Shown here in pieces: positions 43,497 through 53,960 of a DNA stretch of 64,000 nucleotides. The notes beneath the pieces were generated by a model. That model ran no database searches. It worked only from the letters and a program-made list of their open reading frames with translations, and was not told where the DNA came from. The position numbers and the translations under genes are program-made. Source of the DNA: Enemella evansiae (lineage in GTDB: Bacteria; Actinomycetota; Actinomycetes; Propionibacteriales; Propionibacteriaceae); assembly GCF_002250705.1 (NCBI RefSeq), contig NZ_NMVP01000033.1, positions 1 to 64,000 on the forward strand. Direction: 5' to 3'. Numbering within the stretch: position 1 is the stretch's first letter; each line of letters starts with the position of its first letter.

Positions 43497-46400
43497 TCAG
43501 ACACCGACGGCCTCCATCATCCGGCGGTCGGCCGCCTCCTCGTCGAGGCCGTCGGCCTTGGCCTGGTTGCGCGCCGCCATCACCTTGGCGTACTCGCGCG
43601 GCAGCACCTTGGTGAAGCTGCCCGCGATGTCACCGGACAACAGCTCGGCGGCGCTCTGCGATCCGGTCTGCTCGTGGTGGCGCTGCAGCAGTTCGGTGAT
43701 CACCGCGACGTCCTCGGCGTCCGGGGCGAAGGTGTCGACCATCTCCCGGTTCAGGTTCTCCTCGCGCAACTGGTGCACGTAGGCGACCCCTCCGGACATG
43801 CCGGCGGCGAAGTTCCGCCCGGTACCACCCAGGATCAGCACCCGGCCACCGGTCATGTACTCACACCCATGGTCGCCGACACCCTCGACGACCGCGGTGG
43901 CACCGGAGTTGCGGACGCAGAACCGCTCCCCCACCTGGCCGCGCAGCAGCAGCTCACCGGAGGTCGCGCCATAGCCGATCACGTTGCCGGCGATGATCTG
44001 CTCGTGCGGCTCGAAACCGGCGTCGGCCGGCGGACGGACGACGATCCGGCCCCCGCACAATCCCTTGCCCACATAGTCATTCGAGTCACCGATCAACCGC
44101 AGGGTCACCCCGCGCGGCAGGAAGGCGCCGAAGGACTGGCCACCCGAACCGATCAGGGTGAGATCGATGGTGTCGTCGTCGAAGCCCTTGCCGTCGGTGG
44201 CCCTGGTCACCTCGTGACCGAGGATCGTGCCGACGGTGCGGTGGATGTTGCGCACCTCGACCTCGGCGGTCACCTGCTCACCGTTCGCCAGCGCCGGCTG
44301 CGCCAGCGGGATCAGCACCTGCCGGTCCAGCGACTCGTCCAGGCCGTGGTCCTGGCCGGTCACCGACAGCAGCGGCGAGGAGTCGGCGAAGTGTCCGGTC
44401 GGCTTGTGCAGGATCGGCCCCAGGTCCAGCCCGTGCGCCTTCCAGTACGCCTCCGCGGTCCGGGTCTCCAGCACGTCGGTCCGCCCGATCGCCTCATCCA
44501 GGCTCCGGAATCCCAACTGGGCAAGGTATTCGCGGACCTCTTCGGCGATGTAGCGGAAGAAGTTGACGACGAACTCCGGCTTGCCGGAGAACCGCTTGCG
44601 CAGCTCCGGGTTCTGGGTGGCGACACCGACCGGGCAGGTGTCCAGGTGGCAGACGCGCATCATCACACAACCGGAGACGACCAGCGGCGCGGTCGCGAAG
44701 CCGTATTCCTCGGCACCCAGCAGGGCGCCGATGATCACATCGCGGCCGGTCTTCAACTGACCGTCGACCTGGACCACGATCCGGTCCCGCAGCCCGTTGC
44801 CGATCAGCGTCTGCTGGGCCTCGGCCAGGCCGAGCTCCCAGGGTCCGCCGGCGTGCTTCAGCGAGGTCAGCGGGGCCGCACCGGTGCCGCCGTCGTGGCC
44901 CGAGATCAGCACCACATCGGCCTTCGCCTTGGACACCCCGGCCGCGACCGTGCCGACACCGACCTCGGCGACCAGCTTGACGTGGATCCGTGCCGCGGGG
45001 TTGGCGCACTTCAGGTCGTGGATCAGCTGCTTGAGATCCTCGATCGAATAGATGTCGTGGTGCGGCGGCGGGGAGATCAGGCCAACCCCGGGCGTACTGT
45101 GCCGGGTCTTGGCCACCCACGGATAGACCTTGTTGCCCGGCAGCTGGCCGCCCTCACCGGGCTTGGCACCCTGGGCCATCTTGATCTGGATGTCGTCGGC
45201 ATTGCTCAGATAGTCCGAGGTCACCCCGAACCGGCCGGAGGCGACCTGCTTGATCGCCGAGCGGCGCTCGGGATCGTAGAGCCGGTCGGCGTCCTCACCG
45301 CCCTCACCGGTGTTGGACTTGCCGCCGAGGATGTTCATCGCGATCGCCAGGGTCTCGTGCGCCTCCCGGCTGATCGAGCCGTAGGACATCGCACCGGTGG
45401 AGAACCGCTTGACGATCTCCTCGACCGGCTCCACCTCCTCCAGCGGGATCGGTTCGCGGTCGGACTTGAACTCCAGCAGCCCGCGCAGCGTCATCAGCTG
45501 CTTCGACTGGTCGTCCACGCGCCCGGTGTAGGCCTTGAAGATGTCGTAGCGCTCGGCCCGGGTGGAGTGCTGCAGCCGGAACACCGTCTCGGAGTCGAAC
45601 AGGTGCGGCTCGCCCTCGCGGCGCCACTGGTACTCACCGCCGACCTCGAGCTCGCGGTGCGGCAGCGGGATGCCGTCGCTGGGGTACGCCTTCTGGTGCC
45701 GGCGGCGGATCTCCTCGGCGATCTCGTCCAGGCCCAGCCCACCGAGCTTGGAGGTGGTGCCGGTGAAGTACTGGTCGATGACCTCCTGGGACAGGCCCAG
45801 GCACTCGAAGATCTGGGCGCCGGTGTAGGAGGCGACGGTGGAGACGCCCATCTTGGACATCACCTTCAGCACGCCCTTGCCGAGCGCCTTCTTCAGGTTG
45901 ACCACCGCCTCCTCCGGGGAGGTGCGGACATAGACCTCTTCGCGGGCCAGGTCCTCGGCGGATTCGAAGGCCAAGTAGGGATTCACCGCGGAGGCGCCGT
46001 AGCCGAGCAGCGTCGCGACGTGGTGCACCTCGCGGACGTCACCGGCCTCGACGATCAGCGCGGCCCGGGTGCGCGCCTTGGTGCGCACCAGGTGGTGGTG
46101 CACGGCCGCGGTGAGCAGCAGCGACGGGATCGGGGCGTACTCGGCGTTGGAGTGCCGGTCGGACAGGATCACCGTCCGGGCACCCTCGGTGATGGCGCGG
46201 CTGACCTCGGCGCAGACCCGGTCCAGGGCGTGCCGCAGACCCATCCCGCCGTCCTCGACCCGATAGAGGCCACGGACCACGTGCGGGCGGAAGCCGGGCA
46301 TGTCACCGAGCCGGTTCAGCGCGACGATCTTGGCCAGCTGGTCGTTGTCCAGCACCGGGAACGGGATGACGATCTGCCGGCAGGACGCCGGGCCGGGTTC

Positions 46401-48047
46401 GAGCAGGTTCTGCTCCTGGCCGATGGTGCCGGCCAGCGAGGTGACCAGCTCCTCGCGGATCGCGTCCAGCGGCGGGTTCGTCACCTGTGCGAACAGCTGG
46501 GCGAAGTAGTCGAACATCAGCCGCGGGCGTTCGCTGAGCGCGGCGATCGGGGTGTCGGTGCCCATCGAACCGATCGGTTCGGCACCGGTGTTGGCCATCG
46601 GGGTGAGCAGCAGCCGCAGCTCCTCCTCGGTGTAGCCGAACACCTGCTGGCGGCGGGTCACCGAGCTGTGCCCGTGCACGGTGTGATCGCGCTCGGGCAG
46701 GTCGTCGAGGCTGATCAGCCCACCGGCCAGCCACTCGCCGTAGGGCTGCTCGGCGGCCAGGGTGTCCTTGATCTCGTCGTTGGGGATGATCCGGTGCTGG
46801 TCCAGATCGGCCAGGAACATCTGACCCGGCTGCATCCGGCCCTTGCGGACCACCTGCGCGGCCTCGATCCCCGGCAGCACACCGGCCTCGGAGGCGAGCA
46901 CCACCAACCCGTCCTCGGTGATCCAGTAGCGGCCGGGGCGCAGGCCGTTGCGGTCCAGCACCGCACCGATCAGGGTGCCGTCGGTGAAGCAGACGCTGGC
47001 CGGACCGTCCCACGGCTCCATCAGGCAGGCGTGGAAGCGGTAGAAGTCGCGGCGGGCCGGATCCATCGACGGGTTGTTCTCCCACGCCTCCGGGATCATC
47101 ATCAGCACCGCGTGCGGCAACGAGCGCCCGCCCAGGTGCAGCAGCTCCAGCACCTCGTCGAAGGAGGCGGAGTCGGAGTGCCCGGGCGTACAGATCGGGA
47201 ACAGCCGCTCCAGGCTGCCGCCGATCAACTGGGAGGCGAGCAGCTCCTCCCGGGCCCGCATCCAGTTGCGGTTGCCCTTGACGGTGTTGATCTCGCCGTT
47301 GTGGGCGATCATCCGGAACGGGTGGGCCAGCTCCCAGCTCGGGAAGGTGTTGGTGGAGAACCGGGAGTGCACCAGCGCCAGCGCCGAGGCCAGCCGCTCG
47401 TCGTGCAGCTCGGGGAAGACCTCCTCGAGCTGATCGGTGGTCAGCATGCCCTTGTAGACCAGGGTGCGCGCGGACAGCGAGGGGAAATAGACCCCGACCT
47501 CACGTTCGCTGCGGCGCCGCAGGGCGTACGCCAACCGGTCCAGTTCGATGCCCTGCTGGCCGTCGGTACCGGCCACCAGCAGCTGCGCGAAGTGCGGCAT
47601 CACCGCCACCGAGACCGGGCTCAGGGTGCCGTCCTCGGTGGGCACGTCGCGCCAGCCGAGCACCGTCAGGCCCTCGGCGGCGGCGATCTTCTCGATACCG
47701 GCGACCGCGGCGGCGCGCTGGTCGCCCTCCTGGGGCAGGAAGGCCGTGCCCACGGCGTACGCCCCGGCGTCCGGCAGCTCGAAGTCGCAGACCTCGCGCA
47801 GGAAGGCGTCCGGGACCTGGATCAGGATGCCGGCGCCGTCACCGGCGGCGGTGTCGGCGCCAGTCGCGCCGCGATGGTCGAGGTTGCGCAGCGCCTCCAG
47901 ACCCTTCTCCACGATGTCGTGGTCGGCCACGCCGCTCAGCTGGGCGACGAAGGCCACCCCGCAGGCGTCGTGCTCGAAGGCAGGATCGTAGAGCCCCTCG
48001 GCGGGGCGGTGGACGGGCCGTCGCGCGATCACGGGTTCGCTCGTCAT
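43497..48047 (-). CDS. gltB: Glutamate synthase large subunit GltB
   Basis: A 1516-residue enzyme that makes two glutamates from glutamine and 2-oxoglutarate. The class II glutaminase begins at Cys29 after a short propeptide ([12 protein letters not shown]). The FMN/2-oxoglutarate barrel carries [45 protein letters not shown] and [20 protein letters not shown]; the 3Fe-4S Cys set is in [17 protein letters not shown]. The C-terminal beta-helix has GGRIVVRPP and [19 protein letters not shown]. The ATG is preceded by AGGAGATGAG. The 174-base gap upstream (48048-48221) holds its promoter region; no clear box was found. Confidence 0.97.
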   Translation of the reverse strand: MTSEPVIARRPVHRPAEGLYDPAFEHDACGVAFVAQLSGVADHDIVEKGLEALRNLDHRGATGADTAAGDGAGILIQVPDAFLREVCDFELPDAGAYAVGTAFLPQEGDQRAAAVAGIEKIAAAEGLTVLGWRDVPTEDGTLSPVSVAVMPHFAQLLVAGTDGQQGIELDRLAYALRRRSEREVGVYFPSLSARTLVYKGMLTTDQLEEVFPELHDERLASALALVHSRFSTNTFPSWELAHPFRMIAHNGEINTVKGNRNWMRAREELLASQLIGGSLERLFPICTPGHSDSASFDEVLELLHLGGRSLPHAVLMMIPEAWENNPSMDPARRDFYRFHACLMEPWDGPASVCFTDGTLIGAVLDRNGLRPGRYWITEDGLVVLASEAGVLPGIEAAQVVRKGRMQPGQMFLADLDQHRIIPNDEIKDTLAAEQPYGEWLAGGLISLDDLPERDHTVHGHSSVTRRQQVFGYTEEELRLLLTPMANTGAEPIGSMGTDTPIAALSERPRLMFDYFAQLFAQVTNPPLDAIREELVTSLAGTIGQEQNLLEPGPASCRQIVIPFPVLDNDQLAKIVALNRLGDMPGFRPHVVRGLYRVEDGGMGLRHALDRVCAEVSRAITEGARTVILSDRHSNAEYAPIPSLLLTAAVHHHLVRTKARTRAALIVEAGDVREVHHVATLLGYGASAVNPYLAFESAEDLAREEVYVRTSPEEAVVNLKKALGKGVLKVMSKMGVSTVASYTGAQIFECLGLSQEVIDQYFTGTTSKLGGLGLDEIAEEIRRRHQKAYPSDGIPLPHRELEVGGEYQWRREGEPHLFDSETVFRLQHSTRAERYDIFKAYTGRVDDQSKQLMTLRGLLEFKSDREPIPLEEVEPVEEIVKRFSTGAMSYGSISREAHETLAIAMNILGGKSNTGEGGEDADRLYDPERRSAIKQVASGRFGVTSDYLSNADDIQIKMAQGAKPGEGGQLPGNKVYPWVAKTRHSTPGVGLISPPPHHDIYSIEDLKQLIHDLKCANPAARIHVKLVAEVGVGTVAAGVSKAKADVVLISGHDGGTGAAPLTSLKHAGGPWELGLAEAQQTLIGNGLRDRIVVQVDGQLKTGRDVIIGALLGAEEYGFATAPLVVSGCVMMRVCHLDTCPVGVATQNPELRKRFSGKPEFVVNFFRYIAEEVREYLAQLGFRSLDEAIGRTDVLETRTAEAYWKAHGLDLGPILHKPTGHFADSSPLLSVTGQDHGLDESLDRQVLIPLAQPALANGEQVTAEVEVRNIHRTVGTILGHEVTRATDGKGFDDDTIDLTLIGSGGQSFGAFLPRGVTLRLIGDSNDYVGKGLCGGRIVVRPPADAGFEPHEQIIAGNVIGYGATSGELLLRGQVGERFCVRNSGATAVVEGVGDHGCEYMTGGRVLILGGTGRNFAAGMSGGVAYVHQLREENLNREMVDTFAPDAEDVAVITELLQRHHEQTGSQSAAELLSGDIAGSFTKVLPREYAKVMAARNQAKADGLDEEAADRRMMEAVGV

Positions 48048-48221
48048 GTCTCATCTCCTGACTTCTGGTGCGTGCCGCCCGCGCGCGCTGGCTGCGTGGC
48101 GGCACGGCCCACCGCACTCGGGGGGCCCCGGGTGCAGCAGTGAAACGGTACTCAGCCCGTCAGCGTTCTCCGAAATCGTGTGCCATGGTGAGACGATCTT
48201 GACGAACCGGCGCCCTTCGGG

Positions 48222-49181
48222 CTAGCTCGACGGCGCCGTCCGGGCGGCCGGGCGGACCCGCTTGGTCCGGGTCCGGCGCCAGTGGTAGTAGTAGCCGACC
48301 GCGGCGGCCAGCGCCGAGCAGGCGGCGATCGCGAACATCGGCTGCCAGCGGCCCAGCTCCTCGTCCAGGATCAGGAAGAAACCGATCCCGTAGACCCATC
48401 GGAAGGCGACCGCGGCCGCCCAGTGCCCGTGCCGCATCCGCTGGTGGATGACGACCAGGATCAGCGACACCGCGATGGCGGCGACGAAGTGGCTGCCGGT
48501 GTAGAGCAGTGCCTGCATCCGGCTGGGGTTGGTGCTCTGCCGCTGCATCAGCGCCAGCCAGAACGGCCACTGCCACAGACCCCAGATCACACCAACCACG
48601 ATGCCGGTGCCGAGCACGCCCAGCTTGGGCAGCAGCGTCGGCTCCAGGATGGTGCGCCAGCCGAATTCCTCGAGGATGCAGCCGATCAGCAACCCGATCG
48701 CGATGAACCCGAAGATGGTGCCCGAGTCGCCCGGCATGGCGAGCGGATAGGGCACCCCGGCCAGGTCGATCGGCTTCATCTGCCAGTGGAAGAAGCCATA
48801 GAACTGCACCGCCAGCAGCACGATCGCGAGCGCGGCGGCGGCGGCGAGGATCGAGCGCCGGACCACCTGCACGTTGAAACCGAGGCCGGCGACCCAGCGC
48901 AGCGGCAGCCGCAGCCCGCGGCAGACCAGCAGCGCCACCAGCCCGCCGAGGAAGGGGCCGAGGGTGCCGAGATTGAAGACCCAGGTGGCGATCTCGAAGC
49001 GGCCCTGCAGCCAGTAGAGCGGGATCGAGATCAGATAGGTGGCGATGACGAAGATCGCGGCGGCCAGCAGCACCCGGCCGCCGGCGGCCGTCCCCCGGGT
49101 GGCGGTGGCGCCACCGCTCGATGTCGCACCATCGGAGCCTTGGTGCTGCTCGGGCGCCGGGGTCGACAGGGGCGAATTCAC
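48222..49181 (-). CDS. CPBP-family intramembrane metalloprotease
   Basis: A 319-residue membrane protein with about eight helices. The CPBP (Abi/CAAX protease-like) core is LIGCILEEFGWRTILEPTLL, holding the catalytic Glu pair, then VVGVIWGLWQWPFWLAL and FVAAIAVSLILVVIHQRMRH for the further metal-site region. Members mature prenylated peptides, bacteriocins or act in stress regulation; no peptide substrate is visible nearby. The start GTG 49181 lies six bases after a TAGCAT -10 motif, so it is probably leaderless. Confidence 0.85.
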   Translation of the reverse strand: MNSPLSTPAPEQHQGSDGATSSGGATATRGTAAGGRVLLAAAIFVIATYLISIPLYWLQGRFEIATWVFNLGTLGPFLGGLVALLVCRGLRLPLRWVAGLGFNVQVVRRSILAAAAALAIVLLAVQFYGFFHWQMKPIDLAGVPYPLAMPGDSGTIFGFIAIGLLIGCILEEFGWRTILEPTLLPKLGVLGTGIVVGVIWGLWQWPFWLALMQRQSTNPSRMQALLYTGSHFVAAIAVSLILVVIHQRMRHGHWAAAVAFRWVYGIGFFLILDEELGRWQPMFAIAACSALAAAVGYYYHWRRTRTKRVRPAARTAPSS

Positions 49182-49187
49182 CCGGCC

Positions 49188-49193
49188 ATGCTA
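49188..49193 (-). promoter_or_regulatory. -10 motif TAGCAT of the CPBP gene
   Basis: On the minus strand TAGCAT is followed by six bases and then GTG 49181. Confidence 0.5.
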
Positions 49194-49281
49194 GCGGCTG
49201 CGGCCGGTGAGAGGCGTATCATGAAGGCGTTGCGGGCCACTTCCCACCGCCTCGGCGGCCGCCCCCAGGAGTTAGTTGTCG

Positions 49282-50412
49282 ATGTCCCCTGCCTCTGGCA
49301 CCTCGCGTACGCCCACGCGCGGCACTGGCGCGCGCCCGGCCACCCGGTCCACCGGGTCCACCACCCGCAAGCCGGCACCGCGGAAGGCGACCCCGCGCAG
49401 GCCCCCGCCGCGGAAGAGTTCGCCGGGCCGGCAGCCGACGCGCCGGACTGCTGCGCGTACCCGCAGCACCGCCGCACCCCGGCGGCACCGCTGGCTGCCG
49501 GTGCTGCTGCTGGTGCTCGGGCTGCTGGCCGGTTGGTTGCTGCAGCCGGCGGTGCGGGTCGGGCAGTTCACCTCCGCCGCCGGTCACGACCGGTACGCCG
49601 CGGCGTACACCGATGCGCTGCGGGACCTGCCGCCGCCGGCGGCGAGCCTGGATCTGCGGACCGATTTCGGGGTGGTCCGGGTGCACCGGTTCGCGGGGGC
49701 GAATCCGCAGCAGCCGGCCCTGGTGCTGCTCGCCGACCGGGCCCGGGCTACCCCGGACTGGGCGCCGCTGGTCGGCCCGCTGGTGCGGCAGCGGACCGTG
49801 TACGCGGTGGACACCCTCGGTGATGCCGGGATGAGCCTGCAGTCACGGCCGCTGGAGAGCGATTCGGATGCCGCGAACTGGCTGTACCAGGTGCTGGGCC
49901 AGCTGCCCGGCCGGGAGTACGTGCTGGTCGGCGCCGGTACCGGTGGTTGGGCGGCGATGAATCTGGCGGTCCGCCGGCCGGGTCCGGTGGCCGGGCTGAT
50001 CCTGATCGATCCGGAGCGGGTCTTCGCCGAGCCGCCGCTCAGCGAGGGGCTGCGGCGCTGGGCGAGCGCGGAACCGGACCGACCGGAGGGCTGGCAGCGG
50101 GCCTGGTTGGAGCAGCATGCCGGGGCGCCGGTGCGCGGCGCGACCGGCCGGCTGGCGGTCGCCGGGCTGGCCGAGCATCGGGATCGGTCCCGGGTCGGTG
50201 ACACCATTCCCGAGCGTCAGCTGCGGGAGCTGCAACTCCCGACCCTGGCGCTGCTGGCCGGTGGATCCGGGGTCCAGGACGTCGGTACCGCCGAGACCCG
50301 TGCCAGGCTGCTCCCCCGCGCCACGGTACGCACCCTGCCCGGCGCCCCGCACGATCTGCTGCACACCCGCACCCCCGAGGTGCTCTCCGAGATCACCGCC
50401 TTCCTGCGCTGA
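49282..50412 (+). CDS. Membrane-anchored alpha/beta-hydrolase-fold protein lacking the nucleophile Ser
   Basis: A 376-residue protein. Residues 1-70 are very rich in Arg, Pro, Thr and Ser (RKPAPRKATPRRPPPRKSSP), then one membrane helix (WLPVLLLVLGLLAGWLLQPA). The extracellular part is a hydrolase fold: QPALVLLADRARATPDWAPL, TVYAVDTLGDAGMS, EYVLVGAGTGGWAAMNLAV and a late LPGAPHDLLHT with the expected His. The elbow reads GAGTGG where active relatives have GHSLGG, so the Ser is a Gly; activity is doubtful. ATG 49282 or TTG 49276 could start it; AGGAG at 49267 suits both. Confidence 0.78.
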   Translation: MSPASGTSRTPTRGTGARPATRSTGSTTRKPAPRKATPRRPPPRKSSPGRQPTRRTAARTRSTAAPRRHRWLPVLLLVLGLLAGWLLQPAVRVGQFTSAAGHDRYAAAYTDALRDLPPPAASLDLRTDFGVVRVHRFAGANPQQPALVLLADRARATPDWAPLVGPLVRQRTVYAVDTLGDAGMSLQSRPLESDSDAANWLYQVLGQLPGREYVLVGAGTGGWAAMNLAVRRPGPVAGLILIDPERVFAEPPLSEGLRRWASAEPDRPEGWQRAWLEQHAGAPVRGATGRLAVAGLAEHRDRSRVGDTIPERQLRELQLPTLALLAGGSGVQDVGTAETRARLLPRATVRTLPGAPHDLLHTRTPEVLSEITAFLR

Positions 50413-51037
50413 CCCTCCCCGTTCATCGAGTGGCCGACCATGCGCAGCGAAGCACCCACCACGTTCATCGAGTAGCCGACCATGCGCAGCGAAGCACCCA
50501 CCCCGTTCATCGAGCAGCCGACCACGCGCAGCGAAGCACCCACCCCGTTCATCGAGTAGCCGACCATGCGCAGCGAAGCGGAGCAATGGTCGGCGTGTCG
50601 AGATGAACCCCAGGACACCAGCGGCACCAAGGATGCTCCTCTCGACACGGTCGCTGCGCGACCTACTCGAGGAGCGTGGGAGCCCAACCCCCACCCCGTT
50701 CATCGAGTAGCCGACCATGCGCAGCGAAGCGGAGCAATGGTCGGCGTGTCGAGATGAACCCCCACCGAAATCTGCGGCTCGATTCACGATCGGCGCCCAG
50801 ATCGACCAGTTCCCCGATCGAGCCGCAAATTCCGCAGGCCATCAGCGCTGGGCTCCTCTCGACACGGTCGCTGCGCGACCTACTCGAGGAGCGTGGAACA
50901 ACGGTCGCTGCGCGACCTACTCGAGGAGCGTGAGGAAGGCCGCCCGACCTACTCGAGGAGCGTGGGGAAGGTCGCTGCGCGACCTACTCGAGGAGCGTGG
51001 AACAACGGTCGCTGCGCGACCTGGTCGAGCGAACGGC
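50413..51037. repeat. Array of palindromic elements between the hydrolase gene and trpA
   Basis: No gene lies in these 625 bases. Left halves start at 50421, 50463 and 50505 with an exact 42-base period, then full copies at 50547-50608 and 50698-50759 (stem CCGACCAT with ATGGTCGG). Short-stem copies (stem GGTCGC-TGC-GCGACC, arms GCTCCT and AGGAGC) span 50635-50675 and 50852-50892, and right halves repeat at about 50899, 50936, 50965 and 51003. The last runs up to the trpA stop codon. Confidence 0.88.
50767..50833. repeat. 17-base inverted repeat inside the array
   Basis: Arms 50767-50783 (GAAATCTGCGGCTCGAT) and 50817-50833 (ATCGAGCCGCAAATTCC) pair at 15 of 17 positions with a 33-base interior. 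It is unrelated to the surrounding elements and splits the array in two. Confidence 0.7.
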
Positions 51038-51880
51038 TCAGCCGCGTACCCCGGCCCGCAGGTCCGCGAGGACCTCGCGCAGGCCGCTGAGGTCGTCGGG
51101 GGTACCGGCGTCCTCGGCGTCGATCAGGGTGCGTACCAGGGCGGAGCCGACGATCACCGCATCGGCGTACTCGGCGGTCTCCCGCGCCTGGGCGCCGTTG
51201 GAGACGCCGAGCCCGATGCCGATCGGCACCTCGGGTCGCAGGGCCCGGATCCGGCGTACCAGTTCCGGTGCCGCCGTCGAGGACTCCGATCGGACGCCGG
51301 TCACGCCCATCACCGAGGTGGCGTACAACCAGCCCCGGCAGGCGTCGACGGTGCTGGCGATCCGCTCGTCGCTGGAGCTGGGTGCGACCAGGAAGATCCG
51401 GTCCAGCTCGTGGGCGTCGGAGGCGGCGAACCACTCCTCGGCCTCGTCCGGGGTGAGATCGGGGGTGATCAGCCCGGACCCGCCGGCGGCGGCCAGGTCG
51501 CGGGCGAAGGCATCAACCCCGTAGTGCTCGACCAGGTTCCAGTAGGTCATCACCACCGCGTTCCCGCCGGCCTCGGCGACCGCTTCGGCGGCGGCGAAGA
51601 CATCGCGGGTACGCACCCCGCGGGTCAGCGCCGAGGTGCCGGCGCGCTGGATCACCGGGCCGTCCATCACCGGGTCCGAATACGGCAGCCCGATCTCGAC
51701 CAGATCGCAGGCCGGTGCCAGTTCCCGCAGCGCGGCCAGCGAGGTGGCCACCTCCGGATAGCCGACGTGCAGGAAGCCGACCAGCGCCTTCCGGCCGTCG
51801 GCCTCGGCCTGCCGGAAGACCCTCCCGGTACGCCCCAGTGCGAAGGTCCGCGCGGTGTCGCTGGTGCTCGTCTCGCTCAT
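51038..51880 (-). CDS. trpA: Tryptophan synthase alpha subunit TrpA
   Basis: A 280-residue TIM barrel that splits indole-3-glycerol phosphate. Conserved blocks are ALVGFLHVGYPEV, LVEIGLPYSDPVMDGPVIQ with the catalytic Asp region, VMTYWNLVEHYGVDAF, GLITPDLTPDEAEEW, FLVAPSSSDERI, WLYATSVMGVTGVR and the phosphate loop PIGIGLGVSN. The usual catalytic Glu lies in LVEIGLP. ATG 51880 shares a base with the trpB stop. The gene ends in the repeat array. Confidence 0.95.
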   Translation of the reverse strand: MSETSTSDTARTFALGRTGRVFRQAEADGRKALVGFLHVGYPEVATSLAALRELAPACDLVEIGLPYSDPVMDGPVIQRAGTSALTRGVRTRDVFAAAEAVAEAGGNAVVMTYWNLVEHYGVDAFARDLAAAGGSGLITPDLTPDEAEEWFAASDAHELDRIFLVAPSSSDERIASTVDACRGWLYATSVMGVTGVRSESSTAAPELVRRIRALRPEVPIGIGLGVSNGAQARETAEYADAVIVGSALVRTLIDAEDAGTPDDLSGLREVLADLRAGVRG

Positions 51881-53172
51881 CACAGTTCCTTGCTTCCGGT
51901 CATCGAGGCGGGCGCGTCGGCGTCGGCCGCCGCACCGCCGGTGGTGGCGTCGACGCTGCCGTCCAGGCCGAACCATCTGATCGCGGTCTCCACGTCCTTG
52001 TCACCCCGCCCGGACAGGTTGACCAGGATCATCGGTTCCTCATCGGGGCGTTCCTCGGCCCACCGCTTCCCCAGCCGCAGTGCGCCGGCGAGCGCGTGCG
52101 CCGACTCGATCGCGGGCATGATCCCCTCGGTCCGGGCGAGCAACCGCAGGGCCGCCATCGCTTCGGCGTCGGTGACCGGTTCGTACCTCGCCCGGCCGGT
52201 CTCGGCGAGCCAGGCGTGCTCGGGGCCGACCCCGGGATAGTCGAGGCCGGCGGAGATCGAGTGCGACTCCTTGGTCTGGCCGTCCTCGTCCATCAGCACG
52301 AAGGTGCGCATGCCGTGCAGGACACCGGTCTTCCCCTCCGAGATGGTGGCGGCGTGCCGGCCGGTCTCCAGCCCGTCGCCGCCGGCCTCGAAGCCGAACA
52401 GTTGCACGTCGCCGTCGGGGATGAAGTCGGCGAACAGGCCCATCGCGTTCGACCCACCGCCGACGCAGGCGGCCACCGCATCGGGCAACCGGCCATAGCG
52501 TTCGAGGGTCTGCGCGCGGGCCTCGGTGGAGATGATCCGCTGGAAATCGCGGACGATCATCGGGAACGGGTGCGGACCGCCGACCGAACCGATCAGATAG
52601 TGGGTGTCATCGACCGAGGCGACCCAGTCGCGCAGCGCCTCGTTCATCGCGTCCTTCAGCGTCTGCGAACCGGATTCGACGGCGACCACCTCGGCACCGA
52701 GCAGCTGCATCCGAGCGACGTTGAGCGCCTGCCGATCGGTGTCCACCTTGCCCATGTAGACCCGGCACTCCATCCCGAACAGCGCGGCCGCGGTCGCGGT
52801 GGCGACCCCGTGCTGGCCCGCACCGGTCTCGGCGATCAGTCGGGTCTTGCCCATCCGGCGGGTCAGCAGCGCCTGCCCGAGCACATTGTTGATCTTGTGC
52901 GACCCGGTGTGGTTGAGATCCTCGCGCTTGAGCAGGATCCGGGCGTTTCCGGCGTGTTCGCTGAACCGGGGCGCCTCGGTGATCGGGCTGGGCCGGCCGA
53001 CGTAGTCGCGGTGCAGCGCGTCGAGTTCCTCGGCGAAGGCCGGGTCGGCCATCGCGTCGGCGTACGCCTGGCTGAGCTGGGCGAGCGCGGCATGCAGCGC
53101 CTCGGGCACGAAGCTGCCGCCGAAGCGGTCGTAGTGTCCGCGCTCGTCGGGCAGGGTACGGGTGTCGGTCAT
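51880..53172 (-). CDS. trpB: Tryptophan synthase beta subunit TrpB
   Basis: A 430-residue PLP enzyme joining indole and serine. The PLP lysine is in [14 protein letters not shown]; other signatures are [53 protein letters not shown] and [18 protein letters not shown]. The last 20 residues ([19 protein letters not shown]) are an unconserved tail. Its ATG overlaps the GntR gene stop by ATGA, so in this genome trpB and trpA are expressed behind a regulator gene. Confidence 0.96.
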   Translation of the reverse strand: MTDTRTLPDERGHYDRFGGSFVPEALHAALAQLSQAYADAMADPAFAEELDALHRDYVGRPSPITEAPRFSEHAGNARILLKREDLNHTGSHKINNVLGQALLTRRMGKTRLIAETGAGQHGVATATAAALFGMECRVYMGKVDTDRQALNVARMQLLGAEVVAVESGSQTLKDAMNEALRDWVASVDDTHYLIGSVGGPHPFPMIVRDFQRIISTEARAQTLERYGRLPDAVAACVGGGSNAMGLFADFIPDGDVQLFGFEAGGDGLETGRHAATISEGKTGVLHGMRTFVLMDEDGQTKESHSISAGLDYPGVGPEHAWLAETGRARYEPVTDAEAMAALRLLARTEGIMPAIESAHALAGALRLGKRWAEERPDEEPMILVNLSGRGDKDVETAIRWFGLDGSVDATTGGAAADADAPASMTGSKEL

Positions 53173-53879
53173 GACGCCTCCTTGGTTCTGGGCAGTGGTT
53201 GCAGCCGGGCGCGCTCGGCGCTGACCACACCGAGATCGCCGGGGATCTGCGCGTGGTCGGTGAGCACGGTGGTCCCGTCGGCGGTCCGGGATTCGCGGAT
53301 GCTGAGCAGGGCGGCGGTGCCGGGGGCGCGGCCCAGCAGGGCGGCCGCGTCGGCGTCCAGGTTGACCGCATGGATGCGCTCGCTGGCGGCGACGACCTCC
53401 AGACCGGCCTCGGCCAGCACCGCGTACAGGGCGCGGTCGGTGAGCCGTTCGGGGTCGATCTGTGCGGCCGCCTCGAGCGGCAACCGGGACGTCTGCAGCG
53501 CGAACGGTTCCCCGTCGAGGTGCCGGAGGCGTCGGATCAGGTACGCCGCCTCACCGGTCTGCACTGCCGAGCCGTGGTCGAGGACCGTGGTGGTCAGCGT
53601 CCGCCCGGCCGCGGCGGCCTCGTCGACCAGGCTGGCCAGCGGCCCCAGCGGCAGCGCGAACGCCCGCGGCGCGACGAACGTGCCACGGCCGTGCTCGCTG
53701 ACGATCAACTGCTGCTCGGTGAGCCGGGCCAGCGCCTGCCGCACGGTCATCACCGTGACCCCGTGCGCCTCGGCCAGTTCTCGCTGGGAGGGCAGCGCGG
53801 CCCCGGGCGCGAGCTCGCCGGTGTCGATCGCGGTGCGCAGCAGCTCGGCGATCACCAGATACTTCGCCCGCCCGCTCAT
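53169..53879 (-). CDS. GntR-family regulator (HutC/UTRA type) in the trp operon
   Basis: A 236-residue regulator. The N-terminal winged helix covers residues about 3-70 ([60 protein letters not shown]). The rest is a UTRA effector domain ([20 protein letters not shown] and [13 protein letters not shown] near the end). GAGGGGG lies just before ATG 53879. A 20-base palindrome lies 16 bases upstream. It is coupled to trpB, a placement that suggests it regulates trpBA, but UTRA ligands are usually sugars or amino acid derivatives; the effector is unknown. Confidence 0.9.
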   Translation of the reverse strand: MSGRAKYLVIAELLRTAIDTGELAPGAALPSQRELAEAHGVTVMTVRQALARLTEQQLIVSEHGRGTFVAPRAFALPLGPLASLVDEAAAAGRTLTTTVLDHGSAVQTGEAAYLIRRLRHLDGEPFALQTSRLPLEAAAQIDPERLTDRALYAVLAEAGLEVVAASERIHAVNLDADAAALLGRAPGTAALLSIRESRTADGTTVLTDHAQIPGDLGVVSAERARLQPLPRTKEAS

Positions 53880-53894
53880 CACACCCCCCTCGCA

Positions 53895-53914
53895 CAACTG
53901 ATCTAGAACAGTTG
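53895..53914. promoter_or_regulatory. Palindromic operator upstream of gntR-trpBA
   Basis: CAACTGATCTAGAACAGTTG has CAACTG and CAGTTG as 6-base arms, with TCTAGA inside. It lies 16 bases before the GntR start and overlaps the likely promoter, as expected for an autoregulated GntR protein. The gap 53880-53960 holds no gene. Confidence 0.7.
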
Positions 53915-53960
53915 CGACTCTAGGTGTCTCCGGTCGGGCTCGTCAACCTTTCCGACGGGT

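Noticed and set aside
43485..48143. 1552-residue open frame on the plus strand opposite gltB
   Set aside because: It is a GC-driven antisense frame; its translation is low-complexity and unlike any family, while the minus strand encodes complete GltB.
48222..49181. CPBP protease as an abortive-infection defence gene
   Set aside because: The old Abi label is broad; no toxin, phage or defence genes are nearby, so there is no support for a defence role.
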